Of a DNA stretch of 64,000 nt, positions 1-8,327 are shown piece by piece; position 1 is the first letter of the stretch, and every line of letters begins with the position of its first letter. Under the pieces are notes generated by a model. It did no database searches. It saw only the letters and a program-made list of their open reading frames with translations, and was not told where the DNA came from. Position numbers and translations under genes: made by a program. Source of the DNA: Halorussus sp. MSC15.2 (GTDB taxonomy: Archaea; Halobacteriota; Halobacteria; Halobacteriales; Haladaptataceae). Location of the stretch: NCBI RefSeq assembly GCF_010747475.1, contig NZ_VSLZ01000003.1:62001-126000 (forward strand), in the 5' to 3' direction.

Positions 1-1392
1 GGTCACGTTTGACCACGAAAGCGTCCGTTGGTCGCTCGACCGTTTAGCGAGTGCAATCGAAGCCGAATCGCGAACGGTCCCGTTCACCACCAACTCGACC
101 GTCTGTGTGGAGCCGAGTTCACCTTGATTCTCGACTGTTACGAGGACATCGAGGCGGTCTCCGGTAGTAACCCGCTGGTTAGTCGTCACTTTCGAAATTT
201 GGAAGTTGGGGGACCTTAGATTCGAGCGCTCCGTGAGGGCCGTTACTGTTCCGTTCGAATCTCCGACGTAGACCACTCCGTTGGCGATTACCGGCGTGTC
301 TGGGTGGTCGCCGACCGTGTGTTTCCACAGCGTTGTACCCGACGTGGCATTTATTCCGCGGACCTTGCCATTGTTACTGACGTAGATGACACCGTCAGCA
401 ATTGCGGGCGTCGAGATAGAATCGCCGTCCGAAATCGTCCGATTCCAGTGCTCGGTTCCATCGACGGCATCGAGAGCGACTAACTCTCCACCAGTAGTCC
501 CGACGTACGCTTTCCCGTTCCAAGTCGCGAGAGACGTTCGTACGTCCGCCCCGACTCCGGTTTCCCAGCTATTCCCGTTTACGTTGAGAGGGGATGCTTC
601 GGCATCTCCGAGTCCAGTTCCGAAGTAGAGCGAATTGTTCCAAACAGTCACCGAAGACGAGATATGAATGTAAAGATGAGTTCGGGACACTTCTTCTCCG
701 GAGGTGACGTTCACTCCGTGTACTTCCCCGTCCTTATCACCAGCATACACTACGCCGTCTCCGATTGCCACCTCCGAGTAGAACTCCGTGTCCGTTGTGT
801 AGTTCCAGACTTCAGTCCCGGTCGTCGTGTTCACGGCGAATATCTTCCCCCACTCAGTCGCGAAGTAGACCGTGTCATCGGCCACTGCCGGAGACGTCGG
901 AGTGCCGTGGAAGTCGAATCGCCACTTCCGTTCTCCGGTCGTCGCATTCACGGCGATGACCTTGTAAGGGGTGTTGTCACCATCACGATATTTCCACCCA
1001 AAATAGACGGTGCCGTTTGAGGCGGCTGGGTCTCCAAACACCCATCCGTGACTGCTATACTCCCAAACCTTCTCTCCGGTCGTCGAATTCACCGCGTAAA
1101 CGGTGTTGTTAAAATCTGCAAAATAGACGGTCCCGTTCGAGACGACTGGTGTGTGTACCGCCGAAGAACCGGTTGTAAAGTTCCACCGTTCGACGATGTT
1201 CGTCGTCGGTGCCGTAGAATGGGGATTAAATCCTGTGTTCTGGGAGTCGTATCCGTATTGTGCCCAATCTCCGTTGCCACTACCAGCAGTATTGCCCGCG
1301 TTCCCCGCTGCAGCGTTTCCCACACCGCCGACAGCGAATGCTGAGAATGCGAGGAGGGCCGAAAGGAAGACCGACGAAAGCTTCAGGTTCAT
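1..1392 (-). CDS. Secreted PQQ-like beta-propeller protein with CARDB-like C-terminal part (3' end cut by window)
   Basis: Reading the minus strand from ATG at 1392 gives 464 codons with no stop up to the window edge, so the C-terminus is missing. Residues 1 to about 29 form a signal peptide (NLK, hydrophobic stretch, AAA). Then come repeated blade motifs of the PQQ/BamB type, in which G-x-VYF or VYVG strands are followed by 'A(I/L)(N/D)xxxGxxxW' (for example VYAVNSTTGEKVW, LVALDAVDGTEHW). From about residue 395 the sequence (FQISKVTT, VLVTVENQGE) looks like a CARDB adhesion-type domain. Many N-x-S/T sequons fit an S-layer-exposed glycoprotein. No enzymatic residues are recognisable; a binding or scaffold role is inference. 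Base composition is less GC-rich than in the neighbours. Confidence 0.85.
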   Translation of the reverse strand, partial: MNLKLSSVFLSALLAFSAFAVGGVGNAAAGNAGNTAGSGNGDWAQYGYDSQNTGFNPHSTAPTTNIVERWNFTTGSSAVHTPVVSNGTVYFADFNNTVYAVNSTTGEKVWEYSSHGWVFGDPAASNGTVYFGWKYRDGDNTPYKVIAVNATTGERKWRFDFHGTPTSPAVADDTVYFATEWGKIFAVNTTTGTEVWNYTTDTEFYSEVAIGDGVVYAGDKDGEVHGVNVTSGEEVSRTHLYIHISSSVTVWNNSLYFGTGLGDAEASPLNVNGNSWETGVGADVRTSLATWNGKAYVGTTGGELVALDAVDGTEHWNRTISDGDSISTPAIADGVIYVSNNGKVRGINATSGTTLWKHTVGDHPDTPVIANGVVYVGDSNGTVTALTERSNLRSPNFQISKVTTNQRVTTGDRLDVLVTVENQGELGSTQTVELVVNGTVRDSASIALAKRSSDQRTLSWSNVT

Positions 1393-1420
1393 ATTATTGT
1401 CGGACGGTAGACATAGGCCG

Positions 1421-1430
1421 AATGTTAAAC
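1421..1430 (-). promoter_or_regulatory. TATA-box candidate for the beta-propeller gene
   Basis: On the minus strand this reads GTTTAACATT and lies 29-38 bases before the ATG at 1392. That spacing suits a haloarchaeal TATA element with a leaderless or very short-leader transcript. Confidence 0.4.
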
Positions 1431-1498
1431 CACCGATTTATCAGAAAGATTGTGATGTAATCGCAACCGGGAAGTCGAGAGCGAGCAATCGACTAAAA

Positions 1499-2131
1499 TC
1501 AGCAAATCGGCTTCGGGTCGAGTCCCATCCCCTCCAGCGTCTCGGCGTACTCGTCGTACGCTATCTGGACGACTTCCTCGGCGGTCTCGCGGGCGCGCTC
1601 CCAGTCGCCCTCGCCGTCGCAGTGGGCGGCGAGCAGGTCCACGCCCGTCGAGACGCCCTCCTGCGTGTCGGCGCGCAACTCCCGGAACAGGTCTGCCCGG
1701 CGCTCGTCGGCCTCGTTGACGAAGAAGTTCACGACCTGCAGTTGGGTGCGGTCGGTCGCCAACGAGCGCCCGACGAGTCCCGCCGCGCGCTCGACGGTTG
1801 CGTCGAGACTCCGTAAGTAGTCGTGCATTCGGTCCGCGTCGGTCTCGTCCGGGGTGAACCCCCCGTCCAACTCGGCGACGACGCGCTCGTAGTGGTCGGC
1901 TTCCTCGTCGGCCAGCGCGTCGAAGGTCTCCCGAGCGTCGTCGGTCGCGGTGTCGGTCCACTCGGCGAACGTCTCGCGGGCGGTGTACTCGCTCCGGGCG
2001 GCGGCGCGCAGGACCGTCTCGGCGTCGAGGTCGGCGTCGGTCAGGGCGACGAGCGCCTGCTGAGAGCCGAGGCGGTCGAGTTCGGTCGCTTTCGCGTCCT
2101 CGATTGCGTGGGGGAAACTGGCGGCGTCCAT
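1499..2131 (-). CDS. Rubrerythrin-family (ferritin-like) haloarchaeal protein
   Basis: A 210-residue, all-helical, acidic protein starting MDAASFPHAI. The in-frame ATG at 2200 would add 23 residues of basic, non-conserved sequence, so the start at 2131 is preferred. It resembles the haloarchaeal family usually labelled rubrerythrin or 'transcription antitermination' protein, with E-rich helices (SEYTARETF, EEADHYERVV) that could carry the ferritin-like di-iron ligands. The rubredoxin domain of classical rubrerythrins is absent; only a single Cys, near the C-terminus, is seen. It is divergent from the rhodanese/metallo-beta-lactamase gene. A redox or iron role is plausible but unproven. Confidence 0.65.
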   Translation of the reverse strand: MDAASFPHAIEDAKATELDRLGSQQALVALTDADLDAETVLRAAARSEYTARETFAEWTDTATDDARETFDALADEEADHYERVVAELDGGFTPDETDADRMHDYLRSLDATVERAAGLVGRSLATDRTQLQVVNFFVNEADERRADLFRELRADTQEGVSTGVDLLAAHCDGEGDWERARETAEEVVQIAYDEYAETLEGMGLDPKPIC

Positions 2132-2256
2132 GCACGGAGCTATGGTGTCGGCACGCTTGAATGTTTGCGGGCCAGTCCTCTCCGGCGCGGTGCGTTCCAC
2201 TTCGGTAGCCGAGAGAGTCGCCCATCGTTTTGACCCCGAGGACCGTACTCACGCGC

Positions 2257-3441
2257 ATGACCGACGAGAACGACGATGCCCACTCGCTCTCGGCAGACGA
2301 GGTCCACGACCGCATCTGGCGCGGCGAGCGTGTGAACCTGCTCGACGTGCGCAACCGCGACGAGTTCGAGGCGTGGCACATCACCGGGGACGCCGTCGAG
2401 ACCGTTCAGGTCCCCTACGCCGAGTTCGTGGCCGCGAAGGCCCGCGGCGGGGTGACCGAGTTCGTCGCGGACCTCGGCCTCCGGGAACCGGTCATCGCGG
2501 TCTGCCCGCGCGGCGAGGCCAGCGCCACCGTCGCCGACATCCTGCGCGACGAGGGCATCGACGCGCGGAACCTCGCGGAGGGGATGCAGGGGTGGGCGCG
2601 GGTGTACGTCTCGCGAGAGCTTCCGACCGATTCGGACGGATTCGACGGCGCGACCGTGCTCCAGTACGACCGCCCGGCCACGGGGTGCCTGTCGTATCTG
2701 GTCGTCTCGGACGGCGAGGCGGTCGTCGTGGACCCCCTGAGGGCGTTCACCGACCGCTACGTCGCCGACGCCGCCGAGCGCGGCGCGGACCTCCGGTGGG
2801 CCATCGATACCCACGTCCACGCCGACCACCTCTCGGGCGTCCGGGCGCTGGCCGCGGAGACCGACGCGGAGGCGGTCCTGCCCGTGGGCGCGACCGAACG
2901 CGGACTGACGTTCGACGCCACGCTGCTCGAAGACGGCGACGAGATTCGAGTCGGCGACGCCGCCCTGACCGCGCTTCACGCGCCGGGCCACACGACCGAA
3001 CTGACCGCGCTCCGCTGTGGCGACCTGCTGTTCTCCGGCGACGCGCTGTTCGCCGACAGTTTCGGCAGGCCCGACTTGGAGCGAGGTGACGAAGGCGCGC
3101 GGGACCTCGCCGGCACGCTCTACGAGACGCTGACCGAGCGTCTGCTCGCGCTCCCCGAGGACACCCTCGTCGCGCCGGGCCACCGGACGCCCGACGCCGA
3201 CCCGAACCCCGACGAGGGCGACAGCTACGCCGCCAGAATCGGCCCGATTGGGGAGCGTCTCCGGATTCCCGACGAGAGAGACGCGTTCGTGGAGCGAGTG
3301 CTGGACTCGCTCCCGCCGCGACCCGCCAACTACGAGGACATCGTCGCGGCGAATCTCGGCCGGGAGTCGCTGGACGACGAGGACGCCTTCGAAATAGAAT
3401 TAGGACCGAACAACTGCGCGGTCGAAGCGGAGGGCGACTAA
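2257..3441 (+). CDS. Rhodanese / metallo-beta-lactamase fusion (persulfide-dioxygenase-like)
   Basis: 394 residues, taking the ATG at 2257 (MTDENDD); an upstream in-frame ATG at 2230 adds nine unlikely residues. Residues ~10-120 are a rhodanese domain with active-site loop C83-PRGEAS. Residues ~130-330 are a metallo-beta-lactamase fold with the metal motif H186-x-H188-x-D190-H191, H245 (APGHTTE), D262 (FSGDALF) and H309 (APGHRTPD). This domain pair is typical of ETHE1-type persulfide dioxygenases and related sulfur-transfer hydrolases, which oxidise glutathione or other low-molecular-weight persulfides. Rhodanese-first order is common in prokaryotic fusions. Its stop overlaps the convergent small acidic gene by four bases. 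Confidence 0.88.
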   Translation: MTDENDDAHSLSADEVHDRIWRGERVNLLDVRNRDEFEAWHITGDAVETVQVPYAEFVAAKARGGVTEFVADLGLREPVIAVCPRGEASATVADILRDEGIDARNLAEGMQGWARVYVSRELPTDSDGFDGATVLQYDRPATGCLSYLVVSDGEAVVVDPLRAFTDRYVADAAERGADLRWAIDTHVHADHLSGVRALAAETDAEAVLPVGATERGLTFDATLLEDGDEIRVGDAALTALHAPGHTTELTALRCGDLLFSGDALFADSFGRPDLERGDEGARDLAGTLYETLTERLLALPEDTLVAPGHRTPDADPNPDEGDSYAARIGPIGERLRIPDERDAFVERVLDSLPPRPANYEDIVAANLGRESLDDEDAFEIELGPNNCAVEAEGD

Positions 3442-3662
3442 CTGGCGTCGTTCGACTCGTTCGTCTCGACGTGGCGGCCGTCCTTCCGATTGTGGTCGCC
3501 CTCCTCGTCGTCGGGCAGGGTGGCGGCGTCGGACTGCTCGGTCTCTTCGGGGTCCATCTCCTCGTCCACGCGCTCTAACTCCTCCTCTACCTCCTCGTCT
3601 CGCTCGGCCGCCATCTCTTCGCGGCGGTCGGTCTCGCCTTCGGCGGTCTCTTCGTCTACCAT
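3438..3662 (-). CDS. Small, extremely acidic hypothetical protein
   Basis: 74 residues (MVDEETAEGE...), almost wholly charged: long runs of Glu/Asp with some Arg/Lys, predicted helical or coiled-coil in the first half and disordered in the second. There is no membrane segment and no Cys. The stop codon shares four bases with the convergent fusion gene. It is probably a real haloarchaeal small protein because the start lies cleanly in the gap before the flavin reductase gene, but no family is recognised. Confidence 0.55.
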   Translation of the reverse strand: MVDEETAEGETDRREEMAAERDEEVEEELERVDEEMDPEETEQSDAATLPDDEEGDHNRKDGRHVETNESNDAS

Positions 3663-3770
3663 GTCCGGAACTCGGCCCGCGACAGCCTTTGACCTGTTGG
3701 CCCTCCGTCGATTCAGACCGACGCTCGCCGGGACCCCAAACCATTCGTCGCCGGATTCCCTTCCCCGAAT

Positions 3771-4364
3771 ATGGAAATCGACCCCGACGAGGTTCCCTCG
3801 ATGTACCGAACGCTCGCGGGCGCGGTCGTTCCCCGACCCATCGCGTGGGTCAGCACGACCGGTCCCGACGGAACGGACAACCTCGCGCCGTACAGTTTCT
3901 TCAACGTGGTCGCGGTGGACCCGCCGGTCGTGATGTTCGCGCCGGTGGACAAGTCCGACGCGCCCGAGGGCCTGAAGGACACGCCGCGGAACGTCCGCCG
4001 GAGCGAGGAGTTCGTCGTCAACGTCGTCACCGAGTCGGTCGCCGAGGCGATGAACGAGACGGCCGCGACGCTCCCCGCGGGCGAGAGCGAGTTCGACCGT
4101 GCCGCGGTCACGCGGGCCGACTCGACGGTCGTCGCGCCGCCCCGCGTCGCGGAGTCGCCGGTCGCCTTCGAGTGTTCGCTCTACGAGATGGTGGACGTGG
4201 GCGGGTCCTCGATGGTCCTCGGCGAAGTCGAGCGGGTCCATCTCGACGACGACGTGACGACCGACGGGAAGATGGACGTGGAGAAGTTGGACGCCGTGGG
4301 GAGACTATCGGGGAGTCTGTACGCGACGACCGAGGACCGATTCACGATGGAGCGACCGCCCTGA
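3771..4364 (+). CDS. Flavin reductase-like FMN-binding protein
   Basis: 197 residues with the flavin-reductase-like split-barrel pattern: an N-terminal MYRTLAGAVVPRPIAWVST strand, then NLAPYSFFNVVAVDPPVVMF, which holds the FMN-phosphate/isoalloxazine-contacting region, and a later VNVVTESVAEAMN segment. Members reduce free FMN/FAD with NAD(P)H or serve as the reductase of two-component monooxygenases; the partner cannot be read here. It is a single gene between convergent and co-oriented neighbours, and its length is normal for the family. Confidence 0.85.
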   Translation: MEIDPDEVPSMYRTLAGAVVPRPIAWVSTTGPDGTDNLAPYSFFNVVAVDPPVVMFAPVDKSDAPEGLKDTPRNVRRSEEFVVNVVTESVAEAMNETAATLPAGESEFDRAAVTRADSTVVAPPRVAESPVAFECSLYEMVDVGGSSMVLGEVERVHLDDDVTTDGKMDVEKLDAVGRLSGSLYATTEDRFTMERPP

Positions 4365-4546
4365 CGTCCGCCCGCCCGCTCGATGCAACGTGGTATCACA
4401 TCTCGAACTATGACAACGATTTTATCACTGGGCGCGATTGCCTGAGATAGACGACGGACGCTTTCACGGCGGAACCGGTTCGTGGGTCTGCCCTGAAGCG
4501 ATTGCACGACGGCCGAGAATCGAACTGCCACGGAGCATCCCCGAAC

Positions 4547-5359
4547 ATGGAAGAACGAATCGAACGAACCGACGAACCGGTAACGCCCGATAGAATCGCA
4601 GACGACCTCCGCGACCTCGGCGTCAAGTCTGGCGATACTCTGCTGGTCCACTCGTCGCTCTCGTCGCTCGGATGGGTCACCGGCGGTCAACCCGCGGTCG
4701 TGGACGCGCTGATGGAGGCAGTCACGCCCGAGGGGACGGTCGTGATGCCGACGCACTCCACCCAGTACTCCGACCCCGAAGGCTGGGAGAACCCGCCGGT
4801 CCCCGACGACTGGGAGGACGTAATTCGGACCGAGCGCCCGCCCTACCGGCCCGCGGTGACGCCGACGTGGAACGTGGGCGCGATTCCGGAGTGCTTCCGG
4901 ACGTATCCCGAGGTCCTCCGGAGTCGCCACCCGGTCTACTCCTTCGCCGCGTGGGGCGCGGACGCCGAAGTCGTCGTCGCCGACCACGGTTACGACCACG
5001 GACACGGCGAGGAGTCGCCGCTCGCGGCGGTCTACGACCGCGACGGGACGATTCTCATGCTCGGCACCGACCACGGCACCAACACGTCGTTCCACCTCGC
5101 GGAGCATCGCGCCGACTTCGAAAAGGAAGTCTCGTCGCACGAGACGACCGTCGTCGGCGACGACGGCGAACCGGAGCAGATTACGCTCGAACACCTCTCG
5201 TACGACGCCGACGACTTCGACGAAGTCGGCCGAGACTTCGAAGACGAGAACCCGGAGGCGGTCACGCGGGGGACGGTGGGTCCAGCGGACGCGAAACTCG
5301 TCACTCAACGGGATGTCGTGGACTACGGTGCGGAGTGGTTCGAGAAGAATCGGGAGTAG
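4547..5359 (+). CDS. AAC(3)-family N-acetyltransferase
   Basis: 270 residues from ATG 4547; an upstream ATG at 4502 adds 15 residues unlike the family. Family features are the LLVHSSLSSLGWV strand-turn near residue 40, a VVMPTHS strand, the HPVYSFAAWG segment and LMLGTDHGTNTSFHLAEH near residue 190, the region of the CoA/aminoglycoside site and its conserved His. The family acetylates the 3-amino group of aminoglycosides, but archaeal members probably have other amine substrates. The stop is one base before the convergent SHOCT gene's stop region. Confidence 0.88.
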   Translation: MEERIERTDEPVTPDRIADDLRDLGVKSGDTLLVHSSLSSLGWVTGGQPAVVDALMEAVTPEGTVVMPTHSTQYSDPEGWENPPVPDDWEDVIRTERPPYRPAVTPTWNVGAIPECFRTYPEVLRSRHPVYSFAAWGADAEVVVADHGYDHGHGEESPLAAVYDRDGTILMLGTDHGTNTSFHLAEHRADFEKEVSSHETTVVGDDGEPEQITLEHLSYDADDFDEVGRDFEDENPEAVTRGTVGPADAKLVTQRDVVDYGAEWFEKNRE

Positions 5360-5360
5360 C

Positions 5361-6005
5361 TCAGTTGCTCTGGAGGACTTCCATCCGTTCTTCGAACTCT
5401 TCCTTGCTGATTTCGCCGGTCGCGTACTTCTCGCGGAGGGCCTGAATCGCAGGGTCGTCGGTGTCGTCCGGCGAGTCGTCTTCGGAAGCAGATTCGGACT
5501 CGTTGAAGTTCCGAATTGCGCGCTCGGCTTTTTCCTTCAGCGTCTCGAACTCGTCGGCTTGGCTCCGACGGAATTTCACTTTGTAAACATCGATTCCCCA
5601 TTGACGTCGAACTTCGCTCACGTCTCGGCCGTCGTCGAACCGAATCCAACCCCCAGTCAGTCGAAGTGGCGTTTCTTTGTATTTGATTTGCTGTATGTTC
5701 GAAAACTTTAACGCGAACCCTCGACTGGACCGTCCGAGAGTCGCTACGGACAGTCCCTCCCGGTCGATAGTAACGCCATTTTCGTACAGTTTGACGTGAC
5801 CGTTCGAACCAGCGGCCTCGTAAATCGGTTCCTCGACGTTCTCTTCGAATGTCACTTCGTGGGCGTCGCCCAATCCCACTGTCGAGTCCGCCGCCTCCGA
5901 AAGCGTCTCGGCCGCTTCTGAGAGAAATCCGGAGTCGTCCGCGTCCGCTTCTCTCACCTCGGCTCTTTCTCCTCGTTCTTCGTCGTCTTCATCTGAGCCA
6001 ATCAT
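5361..6005 (-). CDS. PH-like / SHOCT-domain protein
   Basis: 214 residues from the ATG at 6005; an ATG three codons upstream at 6014 is equally possible in frame, but the TATA-like GGTTTACA complement at 6024-6031 favours 6005. The N-terminus is acidic and disordered. The middle (about residues 65-145: VKLYENGVTIDRE, FSNIQQIKYK, FRRSQADEFETLKEK) looks like a bacterial-PH/GRAM-type small beta domain, and the last ~30 residues (IQALREKYATGEISKEEFE) are a SHOCT motif. SHOCT motifs are short C-terminal helices often found on membrane-associated or oligomerising proteins. No catalytic role is apparent. Codon GC is lower than in neighbours. Confidence 0.75.
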   Translation of the reverse strand: MIGSDEDDEERGERAEVREADADDSGFLSEAAETLSEAADSTVGLGDAHEVTFEENVEEPIYEAAGSNGHVKLYENGVTIDREGLSVATLGRSSRGFALKFSNIQQIKYKETPLRLTGGWIRFDDGRDVSEVRRQWGIDVYKVKFRRSQADEFETLKEKAERAIRNFNESESASEDDSPDDTDDPAIQALREKYATGEISKEEFEERMEVLQSN

Positions 6006-6096
6006 GCCAGCCACGTCACACCCGGTTTACAAAAATCTGTCTTGACAGAGACAGCTCGGAAGAATAACAGAACCGGTTACTGGCAGCTCGCGTCCG

Positions 6097-6429
6097 TCAG
6101 TCGTCGGCGGCCGCGGCCTCGTTCTCCAACGCTCCGGCCTCGTCCTCGATGCTCGACGGGTACTTCCCGCGGTCCAACTTGAGGTCGCTCGCCGGGCGAG
6201 CCATGCAGGTCAGCGCGTACTCCTCGGCCTCCTCGTCAGTGAGTCCGCGGGCCGCGGGTTGGGTCACGTCGCCCTCCACGATTTCGGCTGAGCAGGCCAG
6301 ACACATCCCGACGCGACAGGAGTACTCCTGAGCGATGCCCTCCTCGATGCACTTGCTCAGGATGGTCTCCTTCTCCGAGACTTCGATGGTCTCGCCCGTG
6401 CCGACGAACTCGACGGTGTACTCGCTCAT
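6097..6429 (-). CDS. Plant-type 2Fe-2S ferredoxin
   Basis: 110 residues with the [2Fe-2S] ligands C38-x4-C43-x2-C46 and C75 in the beta-grasp fold typical of plant-type/halobacterial ferredoxins. It lacks the N-terminal acidic insertion of the main ~128-residue haloarchaeal ferredoxin and has a short acidic tail instead. It is divergently transcribed from the geranylgeranyl reductase gene across a 111-base shared promoter. Low-potential electron transfer is certain from the family; donation to the reductase is inference from gene context and from the known ferredoxin dependence of a methanogen enzyme. Confidence 0.9.
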   Translation of the reverse strand: MSEYTVEFVGTGETIEVSEKETILSKCIEEGIAQEYSCRVGMCLACSAEIVEGDVTQPAARGLTDEEAEEYALTCMARPASDLKLDRGKYPSSIEDEAGALENEAAAADD

Positions 6430-6458
6430 GCCTCGTGCTACGAAACTCCGGCACTTTA

Positions 6459-6510
6459 CTCTTTATCGCCGTGGCTGTCGGGGTCGAAGCGACAGATTGC
6501 GTATAAAGAG
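6459..6510. promoter_or_regulatory. Symmetric divergent TATA elements (ferredoxin / geranylgeranyl reductase)
   Basis: CTCTTTAT at 6459-6466 and its exact complement ATAAAGAG at 6503-6510 form an inverted repeat. Read outward, each is a TATA box: 30-37 bases before the ferredoxin ATG (6429) and 31-38 bases before the reductase ATG (6541). Both genes would have leaderless or very short leaders. Confidence 0.55.
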
Positions 6511-6540
6511 TTTTCCCCCCTCCGTCTCGTAGCCGAATGC

Positions 6541-7910
6541 ATGGCTACGCACGAGTGCGACATCGTCGTCGTCGGAGCGGGGACCGCGGGTTGTTACGCC
6601 GCCGCGACCGCCGCGCGCGAAGGATACGATGTCGTCATAGTGGAGCGCAAGGACGAGGAGGAAGCGGGCCACATCGCCTGCGGCGACGCGCTGAAGGGTG
6701 CCGACGCCTTCCCGGAAGCCATCCCGAAGTCCCAACTGGAACCGTCGTTCACCAACACCGGCGTGGACCACGGCCGGTTCGAGATACCACAGGAGAACAC
6801 GGTACTGGAGATTCCCGTCCCCGGCGAGTTGGCGGTCATCGACCGCTGGGAGTACGGTCGGCGCATCATCGAGGGCGCGGACCGGGCGGGCGTCGAGTTC
6901 CACTACGACACCGTGGTCAAGGACGTGACCCAGCGCGAGGACGGCCGCGTGACGGGCGTCCGCGGTAAGCGCAAGGGCGACATCCAGCGGTACGACGCCG
7001 ACGTGGTGGTGGACGCCGCGGGGTCGCTGTCCATCCTGCAGGACAAGGCGAACCTCGCCGACGCCACCTTCGACACCAACGTCACCTACTCGCAGTTCAG
7101 TTCGGCGTACCGCGAAATCGTGGAGGTCGAGGAACCGGTACCGTGGGACGACGCGCTGGTGTTCAAGCCCACCGAACGCGCGGCGGGGTACCTCTGGTAC
7201 TTCCCGCGGACCGACACCGAAATCAACGCGGGACTCGGCTTCCAGATGACCGAGGAACCGATGAAACTGGTCGAGGACCTGAAGCAGGACCTCCGCAATC
7301 GGCCGGAGTTCGACGGGGCGACGGTCCAAGACAAACTCGGCGCGGCGCTCCCGACCCGGCGTCCGTACGACTCGGCGACCGCGCCCGGATTCATCGCCGT
7401 GGGCGACGCCGCGGGCCACGTCAACCCGACCACGGGCGGCGGCATCGCCGGTGCGGCTTACGCGGGCAAGTACGCCGCCGAGGCCGCCATCGACGCCATG
7501 GAGGACGGCGACGTGAGCGAGGCGAACCTCTGGGAGTACAACCAGCGCGTGATGGACCACTTCGGGGCGCGCTACGCGGTCTCGACGTGTACAACATCTT
7601 CTCGACCGCGGTGGACGTGGACGACCTGATGGGACTGCTCGGCGCGCTTCCCGCCACCAAACTCGCGGAGGCGCTCTACTCCGGGAGCGCCAACATCGGG
7701 TGGTGGCTCAAGGTCCAGACCGCCATCAAGTCGTTCGGCCACTGGGACCTCATCTACGAACTCTACGAGACCAAGAGCCTCGCGGACGACCTCATCGACC
7801 ACTACGAGAAGTACCCGAGTCGCCCGCAGGGTCTCGAACCGTGGCAGCAGAAACGCGATTCCATCATGGACGACATCTACGCGACGACCGGCGCGGACCC
7901 CAAATACTGA
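6541..7910 (+). CDS. Geranylgeranyl reductase family flavoprotein (one -1 frameshift)
   Basis: Frame one gives MATHECDIVVVGAGTAGCY (FAD-binding GxGxxG at residues 12-17), the reductase loop HIACGDALKG, and the FAD-ribityl motif GFIAVGDAAGHVNPTTGGGI. It then breaks near 7578, where GCGGTCTCGAC would need GCGGGTCTCGAC. The next frame continues exactly as the family does (LDVYNIFSTAVDVDDLMGL to GADPKY). With one base restored the protein has 456 residues. The family saturates geranylgeranyl chains of archaeal ether lipids or other isoprenoids. The divergent ferredoxin is a likely electron donor. Confidence 0.9.
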
Positions 7911-7974
7911 CTACGACCGCTTCCGGCGGCGCGATTTCACCAAGCCTTTCTCGGTGCCTCGCTTTCTGTAGCGT

Positions 7975-8127
7975 ATGAGTGACCTCGAAGACGCAGTTTC
8001 GGAGTTCCTGAGCGAGGCGAACACGGTGTACGACGAGTACGACAAGGGCTACATGGACGCCGACGCCGCATTGAGTCGAATCGAGACCGAAGTGGAAGAG
8101 CTACGGGAAGCGGCCGACTCCGAGTAG
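7975..8127 (+). CDS. Small acidic helical protein
   Basis: 50 residues from ATG 7975, beginning MSDLEDAVSEFLSEAN and ending REAADSE. It is acidic with a heptad-like pattern, so probably a single long helix or helical hairpin. Codon third positions are GC-rich and the start sits in its own gap, both suggesting a real haloarchaeal microprotein. Function is unknown. Confidence 0.6.
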   Translation: MSDLEDAVSEFLSEANTVYDEYDKGYMDADAALSRIETEVEELREAADSE

Positions 8128-8267
8128 CCAGCTCCGAGCAGGGGACTCCAACGTCCGCGTTTTACAGCGAGCAACTGGAAGGAGCGAGCGAATCAGTGAT
8201 TTTGCGGTGCCGTCCCTGCCAGCGATTCTACCGCGAGCGAACGCAGTGAGCGAGCGGCAGTTTTTTC

Positions 8268-8327
8268 ATGAAAGTTTTGCAAGGGAGAGCGCGCCTACGG
8301 CGCTCTCGACCGCAGCAAAAGTTTCAT
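8268..8327. repeat. Nested inverted repeat (stem-loop) at the end of the PAC2 gene
   Basis: The outer arms are ATGAAAGTTTTGC (8268-8280) and GCAAAAGTTTCAT (8315-8327), complementary with one mismatch. Inside lies the perfect 8-base stem GAGAGCGC/GCGCTCTC (8285-8292 / 8300-8307) around GCCTACG. The structure overlaps the PAC2 stop codon and lies between convergent genes, so it may work as a two-way terminator. The preceding ~100 bases hold GCGAGCGAACGCAGTGAGCG-type intergenic sequence that looks repetitive. Confidence 0.6.
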
